This document shows positions 55,516 to 64,000 of a stretch of 64,000 bases of DNA, one piece after another. The DNA is taken from contig CP107851.1 of assembly GCA_036013505.1 (NCBI GenBank), forward strand, positions 6,532,501-6,596,500, in the 5' to 3' direction. Within the stretch, counting starts at the first letter, position 1. Every line of letters begins with the position of its first letter. Source of the DNA: Streptomyces sp. NBC_00510. Its GTDB lineage: Bacteria > Actinomycetota > Actinomycetes > Streptomycetales > Streptomycetaceae. The notes under the pieces were generated by a model. It searched no databases. It was not told the DNA's origin and saw only the letters and a list, made by a program, of their open reading frames with translations. The translations under genes and the position numbers were made by a program.

Positions 55516-55782
55516 TCAGCGCGTCCTGCGGTACGCGGTACCGTCCGCCGACCGCTCCAGCCAGCCGCCTTCCACCAGGTAGCGGCGGAGGGCCGCGCAG
55601 TCGTCGTGCACCGTGCGCAGCGCCTCGTTGACCTCGCGCTCGTGGTACTCCCGCCCCGGCCGGAAGAGGGTCTCGGTCAGATGCCGCAGCAACTGCTCGC
55701 GCCGCGCCGCCCGGCGCGGGATGACCGTGAGCCGCCCCTGCGAGAACAGGGCCGACACCGCATGCGCACCGCTCTCGGACAC
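55516..55782 (-). CDS. DUF2087 domain protein
   Basis: 88 aa. It starts VSESGAHAVSALFSQGRL and carries the DUF2087 core: RREQLLRHLTETLFRPGREY followed by HEREVNEALRTVHDDCAALR and RYLVEGGWLERSADGTAYRR. A winged-helix-like small regulator domain. GTG 55782 has GGAGGAG 6 nt upstream, which excludes the longer start. Divergent from the monooxygenase gene. Confidence 0.88.
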   Translation of the reverse strand: MSESGAHAVSALFSQGRLTVIPRRAARREQLLRHLTETLFRPGREYHEREVNEALRTVHDDCAALRRYLVEGGWLERSADGTAYRRTR

Positions 55783-55881
55783 AGCGCACTCCTCCAATGC
55801 TCGGGACGACACATTCCGCCGGGCAGCGTGACACGCGGGGTTGATCGGGGGCACGCGAATTTCGGCTGGCACGATAGGGAC

Positions 55882-56211
55882 ATGAGCGTCGTCAAGATCA
55901 ACGTACTGACCGTCCCGGCCGAGCAGCGCGAGGTCCTGGAGAAGCGGTTCGCCTCACGGGCGGGCGCCGTGGAGAGCTCGGACGGCTTCGAGTGGTTCGA
56001 GCTGCTGCGCCCGGTCGAGGGCACCGACCAGTACCTCGTCTACACGCGGTGGCGCAGCGAGGAGGACTTCCGCACGTGGATGTCCGGCCCGATGCAGGCC
56101 GCGCACCGCGAGGGCGGCGAGGGCGGTGCGGAGCGGCCCAGGCCGGCCGCCAGCGGGTCCACGCTGTGGTCCTTCGAGGTCGTCCAGCAGGCCGCGCCGA
56201 AGCAGGCCTGA
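55882..56211 (+). CDS. antibiotic biosynthesis monooxygenase (ABM) family protein
   Basis: 109 aa, dimeric alpha-beta barrel. MSVVKINVLTVPAEQREVLE and QYLVYTRWRSEEDFRTWM are ABM landmarks; HREGGEGGAERP forms a flexible segment. CACGAT (55870-55875) is 6 nt before the ATG (leaderless type). Possible heme-degrading or quinone-oxidising enzyme; specific role unclear. Confidence 0.88.
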   Translation: MSVVKINVLTVPAEQREVLEKRFASRAGAVESSDGFEWFELLRPVEGTDQYLVYTRWRSEEDFRTWMSGPMQAAHREGGEGGAERPRPAASGSTLWSFEVVQQAAPKQA

Positions 56212-56303
56212 CCCCCGCGCGGCGCCCCGTGCCCACGGGGCGCCGCACACCGGCCCGGGAAACCGCCTTGCCGTCCGCGATCACCGGACGTCAGGCTGTG
56301 ACC

Positions 56304-56810
56304 ATGGACCGGCCGCTGCTCTTCCTCGACGTCGACGGCCCCCTCAACCCGTACGCGGCCAAGCGCACCCGCAGGCCCGAGGGCTACACCACGCTGCGGG
56401 TGCCGATGCCCGGCGTCTCCGCGCGCCCGTTGCGGGTGTGGCTCAACCCCGCGCACGGCGAGGCGCTGCTCGGGCTGGGTTTCGACCTGTGCTGGGCCAC
56501 CACCTGGATGGCGGCGGCCAACCGCTGGATCGCGCCGGTCATCGGCCTGCCCGAGCTGCCGTACGTCGACTTCGGCGCCGCGCTGTTCGCGCACCGTCCC
56601 GACCTCGTGCACTGGAAGACCGAGGCGCTCGTGGCGTACGCCGCCGGCCGCCGTTTCGCCTGGGTCGACGACGAGCAGGGCCCCGCCGACACGGACTGGG
56701 TCGCCACCCACCACCCCGGTCCCGCGCTCCTGCACCACGTCGACCCGCGTGTCGGCCTGCGCGAGCCCGACTTCACCGCGCTCGCCGCCTTCGCCGGGTC
56801 ACCGCGGTGA
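56304..56810 (+). CDS. HAD-like phosphatase domain protein (SAK repair type)
   Basis: 168 aa single HAD domain. Motif I LLFLDVDGPLNPY, then LCWATTWMAAANRWI and RRFAWVDDEQGPADTDW (motif IV acids). It resembles HAD domains first seen in Swiss-army-knife RNA repair proteins, here stand-alone. CAGGCT is 6 nt before ATG 56304. A GTG 6 nt earlier is an alternative. Confidence 0.85.
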   Translation: MDRPLLFLDVDGPLNPYAAKRTRRPEGYTTLRVPMPGVSARPLRVWLNPAHGEALLGLGFDLCWATTWMAAANRWIAPVIGLPELPYVDFGAALFAHRPDLVHWKTEALVAYAAGRRFAWVDDEQGPADTDWVATHHPGPALLHHVDPRVGLREPDFTALAAFAGSPR

Positions 56811-56838
56811 CCGTCCCGGTCCCGGCCGCCCCGTCTGC

Positions 56839-58884
56839 TCACGCCGCGGGGCGGTGGGGGCCGGGGCGGTCCTGGTCCTGGCCGCAGAGTTCGGTGGTCA
56901 GACGGGTGAGCAGGGCGGCCAGGTCGGCGTGGCGTTCGGGGTTCCAGTCGCCCAGGAGTTCGGCCAGCACCTTGCGGCGGGCCTCGGTGAGCAGGGCCAC
57001 GACCTCCTGGCCGCGGTCGGTGAGGTACAGCGGGTTGCCCCGGCGGACGGCGTAGCGGTGTTCCTCGACCTCGAAGGCGGCGCCCTCGATGACCGTGTAC
57101 GGCACCGTGGTCTGCAGGGCGAGGTCGACGGGGTCGGCGGAGCCGGTGCGGGCGATGTACAGCAGCAGCCAGGCGGAGGCGGGCCGGAGGCCGAGGCCGG
57201 TCAGCGCGGTGATCCGTACGTACAGGTCGCGGCGGGCCTCCCGGCTGCCGAGGACGCTCAGGCCGCGGGCGATCTCGTCGAGGGAGGAGCGGTCCACGGG
57301 GTTGGTGCCGATCGTCTCGCTCGCGTCGGGCACGGTGAGCGTGCGCCGCAGCGGCTGCTCCTTCAGGAACCAGGCCAGGACGAAGGCCAGCGCGCACACC
57401 GGCACCGCCCACAGGAAGACGCCGGTGATGGCGGTGGAGTACGCGTGCAGCACCGGGTCGCGCAGGGACGGCGGGAGCTGCCGCACGCCGCGCGGATCGG
57501 ACTGGATCATCGCTGGGTCGAAGCCGGGCGGCAGGGTGAGCCCGGCGAGGGCGGCGGTGATCTCGCGGGCGAGGTTGGTCGAGAAGATGGTGCCGAAGAT
57601 GGAGACGCCGAAGGCCGCCCCGATGGAGCGGAAGAAGGTGGCGCCGGAGGTGGCCGCGCCAAGGTCGGCGTAGCCGACGGCGTTCTGCACGGCGAGGATC
57701 AGCACCTGCATGACCAGGCCGAGCCCGAGGCCGAAGACGAGCAGGAACAGGCTCAGCGCCCAGACCTCGGTGGTCTCGTCGAGCCGGTGCAGCAGGACCA
57801 GCCCGACGATCGTGACGGCGGTCCCGGCGATCGGGAAGACCTTGTAGTGGCCGGTGCGGGAGACGATCTGGCCGGAGGCGGTGGAGGCCACCAGCATGCC
57901 CACCACCATCGGGATCATGTGCACGCCGGACCAGGTCGGCGAGTAGCCGTGCACGACCTGGAGGAAGGTCGGCAGGAAGGTCAGCGAGCCGAACATGGCG
58001 AAGCCGACGACGAAGGAGATCACCGAGCACATCCAGAAGGTGCGGATGCGGAACAGCCGCAACGGCAGCACCGGTTCCTCGGCCCGCCGCTCGACCAGGA
58101 CGAAGGCCGCGACCAGCAGCACGCCGAGCACCGCGAGCCCGACGACCTGCCAGGAGCCCCAGGCCCAGGTCGTACCGCCCAGCGAGGTCATCAGCACCAG
58201 GCAGGTCGCCGCGGCCGCCACCAGCACCATGCCCCCGTAGTCGATGCGGTGCGTGGTCCGCCGCACCGGGATGTGGAGCACGGTCGCGATCACGGCGAGC
58301 GCGACGATGCCCAGCGGCAGGTTGACGTAGAACACCCAGCGCCAGCTGAGGGTGTCCACGAACAGCCCGCCCAGCAGCGGCCCGAGCACGCTGCTCGCAC
58401 CGAAGACCGCCCCGAACACCCCCTGGTAGCGCCCTCGGTCGCGCGGCGGCACGATGTCGCCCACGATCGCCATCGACAGGACGATCAGGCCGCCGCCGCC
58501 CAGGCCCTGCAGCGCGCGGAAGGCGATGAGCTCGCCCATGCTCCGGGAGAGGCCGCACAGCGCCGAGCCGATCAGGAAGATCACGATGACGGACTGGAAG
58601 AGCTTCTTCCGTCCGTACATGTCGCCGAGCTTGCCCCACAGCGGGGTGGCGGCGGTGGAGGCCAGCAGGTAGGCGGTGACCACCCAGGAGAGGTGCTTCA
58701 GCCCGCCGAGGTCGCTGACGATCGTCGGCAGCGCGGTGGAGACGATCGTCTGGTCGAGGGCGGCGAGCAGCAGACCGAGCGCGAGCGCGCCGATCGCGAC
58801 GTAGACGGACCGCTTGTCGGTCACTTCCGCCGGGCCGTCCGCCATGGCCCGCCCCGCTGGGGAAGTGGTGTCGTCCTGCGCCAT
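56839..58884 (-). CDS. MFS (DHA2) transporter fused to a C-terminal MarR-like domain
   Basis: 681 aa. Residues about 25-505 are a 14-span drug:H+ antiporter (DQTIVSTALPTIVSDLGGL, GKLGDMYGRKKLF, SSVLGPLLGGLFVDTLSW). Residues about 520-670 are soluble and resemble a MarR winged helix: DEIARGLSVLGSREARRDL, ALTGLGLRPASAWLLLYIAR, and GNPLYLTDRGQEVVALLTEA. DHA2 pumps normally end after the last span, so the fusion may let the pump sense its substrate. Confidence 0.9.
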   Translation of the reverse strand: MAQDDTTSPAGRAMADGPAEVTDKRSVYVAIGALALGLLLAALDQTIVSTALPTIVSDLGGLKHLSWVVTAYLLASTAATPLWGKLGDMYGRKKLFQSVIVIFLIGSALCGLSRSMGELIAFRALQGLGGGGLIVLSMAIVGDIVPPRDRGRYQGVFGAVFGASSVLGPLLGGLFVDTLSWRWVFYVNLPLGIVALAVIATVLHIPVRRTTHRIDYGGMVLVAAAATCLVLMTSLGGTTWAWGSWQVVGLAVLGVLLVAAFVLVERRAEEPVLPLRLFRIRTFWMCSVISFVVGFAMFGSLTFLPTFLQVVHGYSPTWSGVHMIPMVVGMLVASTASGQIVSRTGHYKVFPIAGTAVTIVGLVLLHRLDETTEVWALSLFLLVFGLGLGLVMQVLILAVQNAVGYADLGAATSGATFFRSIGAAFGVSIFGTIFSTNLAREITAALAGLTLPPGFDPAMIQSDPRGVRQLPPSLRDPVLHAYSTAITGVFLWAVPVCALAFVLAWFLKEQPLRRTLTVPDASETIGTNPVDRSSLDEIARGLSVLGSREARRDLYVRITALTGLGLRPASAWLLLYIARTGSADPVDLALQTTVPYTVIEGAAFEVEEHRYAVRRGNPLYLTDRGQEVVALLTEARRKVLAELLGDWNPERHADLAALLTRLTTELCGQDQDRPGPHRPAA

Positions 58885-59072
58885 AAGGACTCGTTCCGCT
58901 CGGGCACCGGGGGCTCCGGTACCGCGTTCACGTCACTTCCTTATAAATATTCACACCCTTTCCACAAGATTGGCTCCGTTTGTACGACCGTCGGGAACGG
59001 AGGCGCCTGGGCACCGGGCATGCGTGGTCTGCATAATCACTGCGTCTGTCAGGGGATGGGGAGGGGGCGCCG

Positions 59073-60059
59073 GTGGCGTCTGACAAGCCGGCATCACCGG
59101 CTTCGCAGGAGGAGCACGAGTACGAGTCCCTCCGGGTACGGCCGTACGTGCCGGGACCGGAGGAGTACGCGGACGCGGAGGAGGCCGTCCCGGCCGCCGT
59201 GGCGGCGGGGGCCGCCGAGGCCTTCCCACCGCAGGACGCTGACCCGCCGACCGCGCCCCTGGCGCCGGTGCCGCCGGAGGGGGCCGCGGGGGCCGCGGGG
59301 CCGGAGGAGGACACCGACGTCATCGACCTCGGCACGGTCTCCTCGGACCGGCTGCCGGTGCCGGTGGCCGCCACGTCCCGTGAACTGGTGCCCTACCCGT
59401 CCCGTGCCGTGAGCAGGCGCCGCGCCGGGGCCCATCGCCGCCGCCGCGGTGCGCTCGTCGCCGGCGCGGGCATCGGGGCCGTCGGCCTCGCCGTCGGCGC
59501 GGTGTTCCTCACCGCACAGCTGACCGGCCTGCCGGACCGTACGGAGGCGGCCCCCGATCAGGGCGCCTCCGAACCGGCGGTCGAACTGCCGTCCTCCGCG
59601 CGGCCCTCGGCCTCCGCCTCGCGCTCGGCCTCGCCCAGCGTCACCCCCTCCACGCTCGCGTCCGCGAGCGCCTCGGCCTCGGCCACGACCGGCGCCCCGA
59701 CGCCCAGCGCCACCGCGTCGCAGCCGACGGCGTCCGCCAGCGGCCAGGTCTCCCAGGCGCCCAGCTCGGCAGCGCCGCCGGCCGCGCCCGCGACGCTGCA
59801 GCGCGGCGACAGCGGCCCCGCCGTCGTGGACCTCCAGAACCGCCTCAAGGCGGTGCGGCTCTACTACGGCCCCGCGAACGGCGAATTCGACCGGAAGGTC
59901 GGCGACGCCGTGGCCCGCTTCCAGTTCTTCTACGGGGTCAAGGGCGATCCGCAGGGCGTCTACGGGCCCAACACCCGGGCGGCCCTGGAGGCGAAGACCG
60001 GCGCGACACCGGACCCGGACTCCGACGACGGCAACGGGAACGGGAACGGCTGGGGCTGA
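59073..60059 (+). CDS. membrane-anchored peptidoglycan-binding domain protein
   Basis: 328 aa. An acidic Pro/Ala-rich cytoplasmic N-terminus, a basic patch (RRRAGAHRRRR), one span (about 128-150), a Ser/Ala/Thr-rich extracellular linker and a C-terminal PG_binding_1 domain: LQRGDSGPAVVDLQNRLKAV followed by YYGPANGEFDRKVGDAVARF. GTG follows GGGGAGGGGGC. Probably attaches to the cell wall; the anchor-linker layout resembles wall-sensing proteins. Confidence 0.88.
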   Translation: MASDKPASPASQEEHEYESLRVRPYVPGPEEYADAEEAVPAAVAAGAAEAFPPQDADPPTAPLAPVPPEGAAGAAGPEEDTDVIDLGTVSSDRLPVPVAATSRELVPYPSRAVSRRRAGAHRRRRGALVAGAGIGAVGLAVGAVFLTAQLTGLPDRTEAAPDQGASEPAVELPSSARPSASASRSASPSVTPSTLASASASASATTGAPTPSATASQPTASASGQVSQAPSSAAPPAAPATLQRGDSGPAVVDLQNRLKAVRLYYGPANGEFDRKVGDAVARFQFFYGVKGDPQGVYGPNTRAALEAKTGATPDPDSDDGNGNGNGWG

Positions 60060-60155
60060 CCGGCCTCCGTCGTCCGTGAGCGCCCGCCCCGGGACCAGGT
60101 CCCGCGGCGGGCGCCGCCATGTCCGGCCCCTGGGCGCTCCGGCAGGATGGGGGGC

Positions 60156-60743
60156 GTGGTGATCGACGACTTCGGCCCCAGGGGCTTCCAGCTCGTCCTG
60201 CTGCGGCGCATGGCCGACCACCGGCCCGAACTGGTGGAGGAGGCGCTGCGCACGCTCGGGGCGAGCCGTACCGAGATGCGGGAGGCGAACCGCCGCTGGC
60301 AGGCATGGGGACACGCCAAGGGCTTCCCGCGCGGCGAGCGCCGCTACCGCGCGGTGCTCGGGCCGCCCGAGGCGGTGCTCCGGCGGAAGGTGGGCGACCT
60401 GACCTGCCCGGCACTGCTGTGGCCGGTCCCGCTGTGGCCGACCCTGCGGTTCGAGGTGCTGTGCGCCCCGGGCGGCGGGGCGGTCTGGAACGAGTGGCTT
60501 GTCCGCGCCCCGGAGGAGCGGGGGCCGCGGCTGTCGGGCCTCGAGGACCTCACGCCGTGGTCCTGCACCGTCGACGAGGTGGCGCGGGCGTTCCCGCCCG
60601 CACGGCCCCTGGAGGGCGACGCCCCGACCCGCTGGCGGCTGGAGTTCACCGACCCGCAGGCCCCGCCGGGGGCCGGCCGCCGGACCGCCGGCTTCACCTA
60701 CGGACTGCTGCAGTACGTGGACGGGGCGGGCGACGCACCCTGA
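60156..60743 (+). CDS. conserved hypothetical protein
   Basis: 195 aa from GTG 60156 (198 from ATG 60147). CAGGAT (60143-60148) lies 7 nt before 60156, so a leaderless start is preferred. No signal or span. Conserved-looking segments are [40 protein letters not shown] and the aromatic [15 protein letters not shown]. Family not recognised. Confidence 0.7.
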   Translation: MVIDDFGPRGFQLVLLRRMADHRPELVEEALRTLGASRTEMREANRRWQAWGHAKGFPRGERRYRAVLGPPEAVLRRKVGDLTCPALLWPVPLWPTLRFEVLCAPGGGAVWNEWLVRAPEERGPRLSGLEDLTPWSCTVDEVARAFPPARPLEGDAPTRWRLEFTDPQAPPGAGRRTAGFTYGLLQYVDGAGDAP

Positions 60744-60928
60744 GGCCCGCGGGGCCCGGGAGGCGCGGCCGGCCCGGGAGGCGCGGCCGGTCCGGTGGCG
60801 GCCGCGTTCGGGCACCCCCCCCTGGCGGAACCGCGGTACGGTTTTGTATCGTGTAGGAACAAAGTGGCTCCGCCCGTTTCCCCTGACCGGCGGGCGGGCC
60901 ACTTGATTTGTTCGTCCGAGGGAGTTCC

Positions 60929-61591
60929 ATGCTGTCGCCGTCCACCGTCGTCCCCGCCCGCGCCCTGCTGCTGGACATGGACGGCACGCTGGTCAACTCC
61001 GACGCCGTGGTCGAACGCTGCTGGCGCCGGTGGGCCGCGACGCACGGGCTCGACGGCGACGCCGTGATGAAGGTCGTCCACGGCCGCCAGGGCTACGCCA
61101 CGATGGCGGTGCTCCTCCCGGACCGCCCGATGGCGGAGAACCACGCCGACAACGCCCGCATGCTCGCCGAGGAGACCGCCGACGTCGACGGCGTGGTCCC
61201 GGTCGAGGGTGCCCCGGCCTTCATGGCCGCGCTGCAGGGCCGCCCGCACGCGCTGGTGACCTCCGCGGACGAGGCCCTCGCCCGGGCCCGCATGGACGCC
61301 GCCCGCCTCCCGATGCCCGCCGTCATGGTCACCGCGGAGCGCGTCAGCGCCAGCAAGCCGGACCCGGAGGGCTTCCTCAAGGGCGCCGCCGAGCTGGGCT
61401 TCGGCCCCGAGGACTGCGTGGTCTTCGAGGACTCCGAGGTCGGCATCGCGGCCGGCAAGGCCGCCGGCATGCGCGTGGTCGGTGTCGGCCCCCGCGCCGC
61501 GGCCCACGAGCCCACGGTCCACGTCGACACCCTCGCCCAGGTCCGTGTCGAGGCCGCCGCCGACGGGACGCTCCTGCTCCACATCCGCTAG
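60929..61591 (+). CDS. HAD-superfamily sugar/phosphoglycolate-type phosphatase
   Basis: 220 aa. Motif I LLLDMDGTLVNSDAV, motif II in HALVTSADEAL, motif III Lys in VSASKPDPEGFLKGAAELG, motif IV in CVVFEDSEVGIAAGKAAGM. Typical of class IA HADs acting on sugar phosphates. ATG 60929 has GAGGGAG 5 nt upstream. Confidence 0.92.
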   Translation: MLSPSTVVPARALLLDMDGTLVNSDAVVERCWRRWAATHGLDGDAVMKVVHGRQGYATMAVLLPDRPMAENHADNARMLAEETADVDGVVPVEGAPAFMAALQGRPHALVTSADEALARARMDAARLPMPAVMVTAERVSASKPDPEGFLKGAAELGFGPEDCVVFEDSEVGIAAGKAAGMRVVGVGPRAAAHEPTVHVDTLAQVRVEAAADGTLLLHIR

Positions 61592-62117
61592 CGCCTCCGG
61601 CGCCCCGGACCGGGGTGCCCCTTGGGGCCCGTTGTTGTGTGCGGGTTGGTTGCGCCTGCGGGCGGCTGCGTCGGGCTGCCCGGTGGGTTGTGTGCGGGTT
61701 GTTTGCGCCTGCGGCGGGCATCCCCCACCGCCCTCCCGATTGCCCGGCGCGGTCAGTGCGGGTCTCGTACCGTGTGCCTGGGTCGGTGCCGCGCCGGCGC
61801 ACGTCCTCAGCGCTCGCGGTTTACCCCGACATCGTTCGGCGCCCGGGTCCGCCGCTCGTCGCTTCCGGGCGCACCCCGCAGCAGGCCGCACCCGTAACGA
61901 ACAACCGTGCTGCGGGCGAACGCTTCCTGGCCACGGGCGAGTTCCGCTGGATGGCGGACATGGCCCGGCGCGAGGGGCTCGGCGAGGACGGCCGCAAGGT
62001 GGCCGGCCCGGCAGGCGGTGCTGGACTGCGCCCGGAGCCTCGTCGAGCACGGCGCGGTGTGACCCGCCGCGGGGAAACCCCGTGTGCCCCGCGCCGCCGG
62101 GGTGGCATCCTGGCCGG
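61592..62117. other. 526-nt gap with a 29-bp repeat and a possible gene remnant
   Basis: Between the HAD gene and the Mut7-C gene. It contains two copies of a 29-bp repeat (61634-61662 and 61687-61715, 27 of 29 identical, begin GTTGTGTGCGGG) 53 bp apart, then a possible frameshifted coding remnant (entry 61890-62062). Confidence 0.5.
61890..62062 (+). pseudogene. possible frameshifted remnant of a small gene
   Basis: The frame beginning near 61890 reads TNNRAAGERFLATGEFRWMA followed by DMARREGLGEDGRKV, an amphipathic, codon-typical stretch. After a +1 shift near 62000 it continues QAVLDCARSLVEHGAV to a stop at 62060-62062. Together they look like one helical protein end. No family recognised. 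Confidence 0.3.
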
Positions 62118-62885
62118 GTGAGCGGTGTGAACGGACCCGAGATCGGCATCAGCTTCGCCTCCGCGCTGCGGCTCTTCGCCGCGGCGCCACGACGGGAGGG
62201 GCGGACCACCGTCGTCACCGACGGCGTGTCCACGCTGGGGCACGTCGTGGAGTCGCTCGGCGTCCCGCTCACCGAGGTCGGCCGGCTGCTGGCGGACGGC
62301 CGCGAGGTCCCCGTCTCGTACGTCCCGGTCGCCGGCGTGCACGTCGAGGTCGAGCCCGTCACCCGGCCCCAGTCCGTGCCGGGGGCGCCGCTGCGCTTCC
62401 TGCTCGACGTGCACCTGGGCACGCTCGCCCGGCGGTTGCGGCTGCTGGGGGTCGACGCCGCGTACGAGAGCGAGGACATCGGCGACCCCGCCCTGGCCGC
62501 CCGGTCGGCCGCCGAACGGCGGGTGATGCTCTCGCGGGACCGCGGCCTGCTGCGCCGCCGGGAACTGTGGGCGGGCGCCTACGTCTACAGCGACCGGCCC
62601 GACGAGCAACTGCGCGACGTGCTGGGCCGGTTCGCCCCCGTCCTGGCGCCCTGGACGCGCTGCACGGCGTGCAACGGGCCGCTGCGGGAGGCCGACAAGG
62701 ACGCCGTGTGGGAGAAGCTGGAGCACGGCACCCGGCGCAGCTACGACGTGTTCGCGCAGTGCGTCGTCTGCGAGCGCCCGTACTGGCGCGGCGCGCACCA
62801 CGCCCGGCTGGACGCGATCGTCCGGGACGCGGTGGGCGAGTTCGGCGGCGGCTCCGCCGTGCCGTCGGGGGCCGGGGGTTCCTGA
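62118..62885 (+). CDS. Mut7-C RNase-domain protein with N-terminal ubiquitin-like domain
   Basis: 255 aa. The first 80 or so residues fit the Mut7-C ubiquitin-like domain (VVTDGVSTLGHVVESLGVPL). The PIN-fold Mut7-C core starts LDVHLGTLARRLRLLGVDAA, with Asp residues in YESEDIGDPALA and SRDRGLL. A zinc ribbon closes it with CTACNGPL and CVVCERPY. CATCCT is 6 nt before the GTG (leaderless type). Predicted RNase; target unknown. Confidence 0.9.
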   Translation: MSGVNGPEIGISFASALRLFAAAPRREGRTTVVTDGVSTLGHVVESLGVPLTEVGRLLADGREVPVSYVPVAGVHVEVEPVTRPQSVPGAPLRFLLDVHLGTLARRLRLLGVDAAYESEDIGDPALAARSAAERRVMLSRDRGLLRRRELWAGAYVYSDRPDEQLRDVLGRFAPVLAPWTRCTACNGPLREADKDAVWEKLEHGTRRSYDVFAQCVVCERPYWRGAHHARLDAIVRDAVGEFGGGSAVPSGAGGS

Positions 62886-62939
62886 GGGTCGCGGGCGGCT
62901 CCGGGGCCGGCTCCCGCGGTGGGGACAAGCGCCCCAAAA

Positions 62940-62965
62940 GCTCACAACCCGCGGCAACTGTGAGC
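62940..62965. promoter_or_regulatory. inverted repeat upstream of the sensor kinase
   Basis: GCTCACA (62940-62946), 12 nt, TGTGAGC (62959-62965). It is perfectly symmetrical. It could be a terminator for the Mut7-C gene or an operator for the kinase gene 175 nt downstream. Confidence 0.4.
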
Positions 62966-63139
62966 CATGGCACAGCGCTTGCACTTCACGATTCGTCCCA
63001 CCGGCTACTCACCGGTAGGGGCCGTCGCTACGGTACTGCGCAACCGGTTCCGCCGAGCGGAACGTAGTCGTACGGGCGCGTAGCGTGTCCCGGCGCGGCG
63101 GGATCCGGCTGTCCACCGTCCGAGCAGCCTGGAGAGTGC

Positions 63140-64000
63140 ATGCGTCGCCGTCCCGGCAGCCGCACGATCCGCACCCGGATCCTCGCCCTGGTGCTGATCC
63201 CCGTCGTCGTCCTCGTCTCGCTGTGGACCTTCGCCGTGGTCTCGGTGACGGGCGAACTGCGCGACCTCATCCGGCTGCAGGCCGTCTACGTCCACTACGG
63301 CACCCCGGTCGACACCGCCGTCGGCCAGATCCAGGTCGAACGGCGGATGTCCGCCGCGTACCTGGCCTCCGGGAGCAGCCGGAGCGCGCTGGCCGACCTC
63401 ACCGGGCAGCAGCGGCACACCGACGAGGTGATCGCCGCGATGCGCGCGGCGATCGGCGACCGGGGCGAGCGCGGGGACCTCAGCGCCGGCCAGAGCCGGG
63501 TGCTCACCCGGGCGCTCGCCGCCGTGAACCGGCTGCCCGCGCTGCGCCGCGACGTCATCGCCGGGCGGATCGACTGGGCGCGCGCCGTGGACCGCTACAC
63601 CGACGTCGTCCTGCCCACCTTCGAGGTGCAGACCGGCCTGACCGCCCTGCAGAACGGGCAGTTGGCCCGCGAGGCGCAGAACGTCACCGGGCTCGTCCGG
63701 GTGCGCGAGTTCGTCTCCCACGAGGACGCGCTGGTGACCGGAGGACGGGTCGCCGGCGGCTTCACCAGTACGCAGTTCCGCCGCTTGGCCGCCACGATCG
63801 AGGACCGCCGCGTCTTCCAGCGCACCTACGTACCGGCCCTGCCCGCCGACTCGCGCGCCCTCTTCCGGGAGTTCGAGCGCGGGCCGCTCTACCGGTCCCT
63901 GGTCGAGGGCGAGGACGCCCTGCTCCGGGCCGGCGCGACCGGCACCGGCAAGGTGCTGGTGAGCGCGTCGTGGCGGCGGACCATGGACGACGCCGTCCGC
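63140..64000 (+). CDS. nitrate/nitrite-sensing (NIT) domain sensor histidine kinase, 5' part
   Basis: The first 287 codons are inside the window; the gene runs off the end. N-terminal span TRILALVLIPVVVLVSLWTF (13-32) is followed by a large extracytoplasmic helical NIT domain with IQVERRMSAAYLASGSSR, ALQNGQLAREAQNVTGLVRV and TSTQFRRLAATIEDRRVF. This matches the Streptomyces CvnA-type kinases that start conservon operons (kinase, roadblock, DUF742, GTPase). Kinase and catalytic parts are not visible. GGAGAG precedes the ATG. Confidence 0.88.
   Translation, partial: MRRRPGSRTIRTRILALVLIPVVVLVSLWTFAVVSVTGELRDLIRLQAVYVHYGTPVDTAVGQIQVERRMSAAYLASGSSRSALADLTGQQRHTDEVIAAMRAAIGDRGERGDLSAGQSRVLTRALAAVNRLPALRRDVIAGRIDWARAVDRYTDVVLPTFEVQTGLTALQNGQLAREAQNVTGLVRVREFVSHEDALVTGGRVAGGFTSTQFRRLAATIEDRRVFQRTYVPALPADSRALFREFERGPLYRSLVEGEDALLRAGATGTGKVLVSASWRRTMDDAVR

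Noticed and set aside
62940-62965. CRP-type operator before the sensor kinase gene
   Set aside because: The half-sites point outward (CTCACA...TGTGAG) with a 12-nt spacer, unlike TGTGA-N6-TCACA; it is kept only as an inverted repeat.

Overview
This is a high-GC window (roughly 70 percent or more) with GTG starts, many 4-nt ATGA/GTGA stop-start overlaps and many start codons placed 6-8 nt after a -10 element. Gene content and order point to the chromosomal core of a Streptomyces. The strongest markers are fasR-fabD-fabH-acpP-fabF, aceE-DUF3052-ahpE, a tellurium-resistance (Ter) island, a family 2 encapsulin, and the start of a CvnA-type kinase gene. No tRNA, rRNA, CRISPR array, insertion sequence or phage was seen.

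Region 1 (1-11.7 kb) looks like an extended SigK/RskA locus. A plus-strand operon encodes an FAD oxidoreductase, a DUF1365 protein, two different cyclopropane-synthase-type methyltransferases and a DUF1295 membrane protein. It lies opposite a minus-strand operon (alpha/beta hydrolase, 69-aa membrane peptide, SDR-DUF2867 protein). A class I photolyase, an RskA-like anti-sigma factor and an ECF sigma factor follow. Three promoter-like sites of one design (CCAATC-like, 16 nt, CCGAAT-like) precede the sigma gene and both lipid-side operons, which suggests an autoregulated regulon for membrane-lipid modification.

Region 2 (11.7-20.7 kb) holds a beta-hydroxyacid dehydrogenase, a DUF4239 membrane protein with a Pro-Thr-rich exported partner, a TetR regulator facing a KAS III paralogue, then the core fatty-acid operon fabD-fabH-acpP-fabF with its regulator fasR. 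Region 3 (20.7-33.7 kb) has a polyamine-type ABC transporter (ATPase, binding protein, two permeases) opposite a GntR regulator and a Cache-type protein, then a serine hydrolase, a MerR/aldo-keto reductase pair, DUF4429 and DUF1023 proteins, a TetR/MFS efflux pair and a small secreted inhibitor.

Region 4 (33.7-47.5 kb) starts with aceE, DUF3052 and ahpE and continues into the Ter stress island: two TerD, a DUF475/TerC-like membrane protein, a TerA-like protein, a repeat-tailed TerD, and a biosynthetic module made of a C-C bond lyase, an 812-aa fused phosphoribosyltransferase-TRSP-StiP-PELOTA protein and a HAD phosphatase. A sigma-R-type promoter candidate lies just before the first terD. Region 5 (47.5-64 kb) is mixed: kinase, O-methyltransferase, FmdB, phosphotransferase, a coiled-coil protein, a DUF4097 lipoprotein, a family 2B encapsulin shell with its own terminator and no recognisable cargo gene beside it, DedA, small regulators and HAD proteins, an MFS pump fused to a MarR-like domain, a peptidoglycan-binding protein, a Mut7-C nuclease-like protein, and the first 287 codons of a nitrate/nitrite-sensing histidine kinase gene.

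The best candidates for an under-described system are the SigK-like lipid regulon, the fused Ter nucleoside module and the lone cNMP-domain encapsulin.
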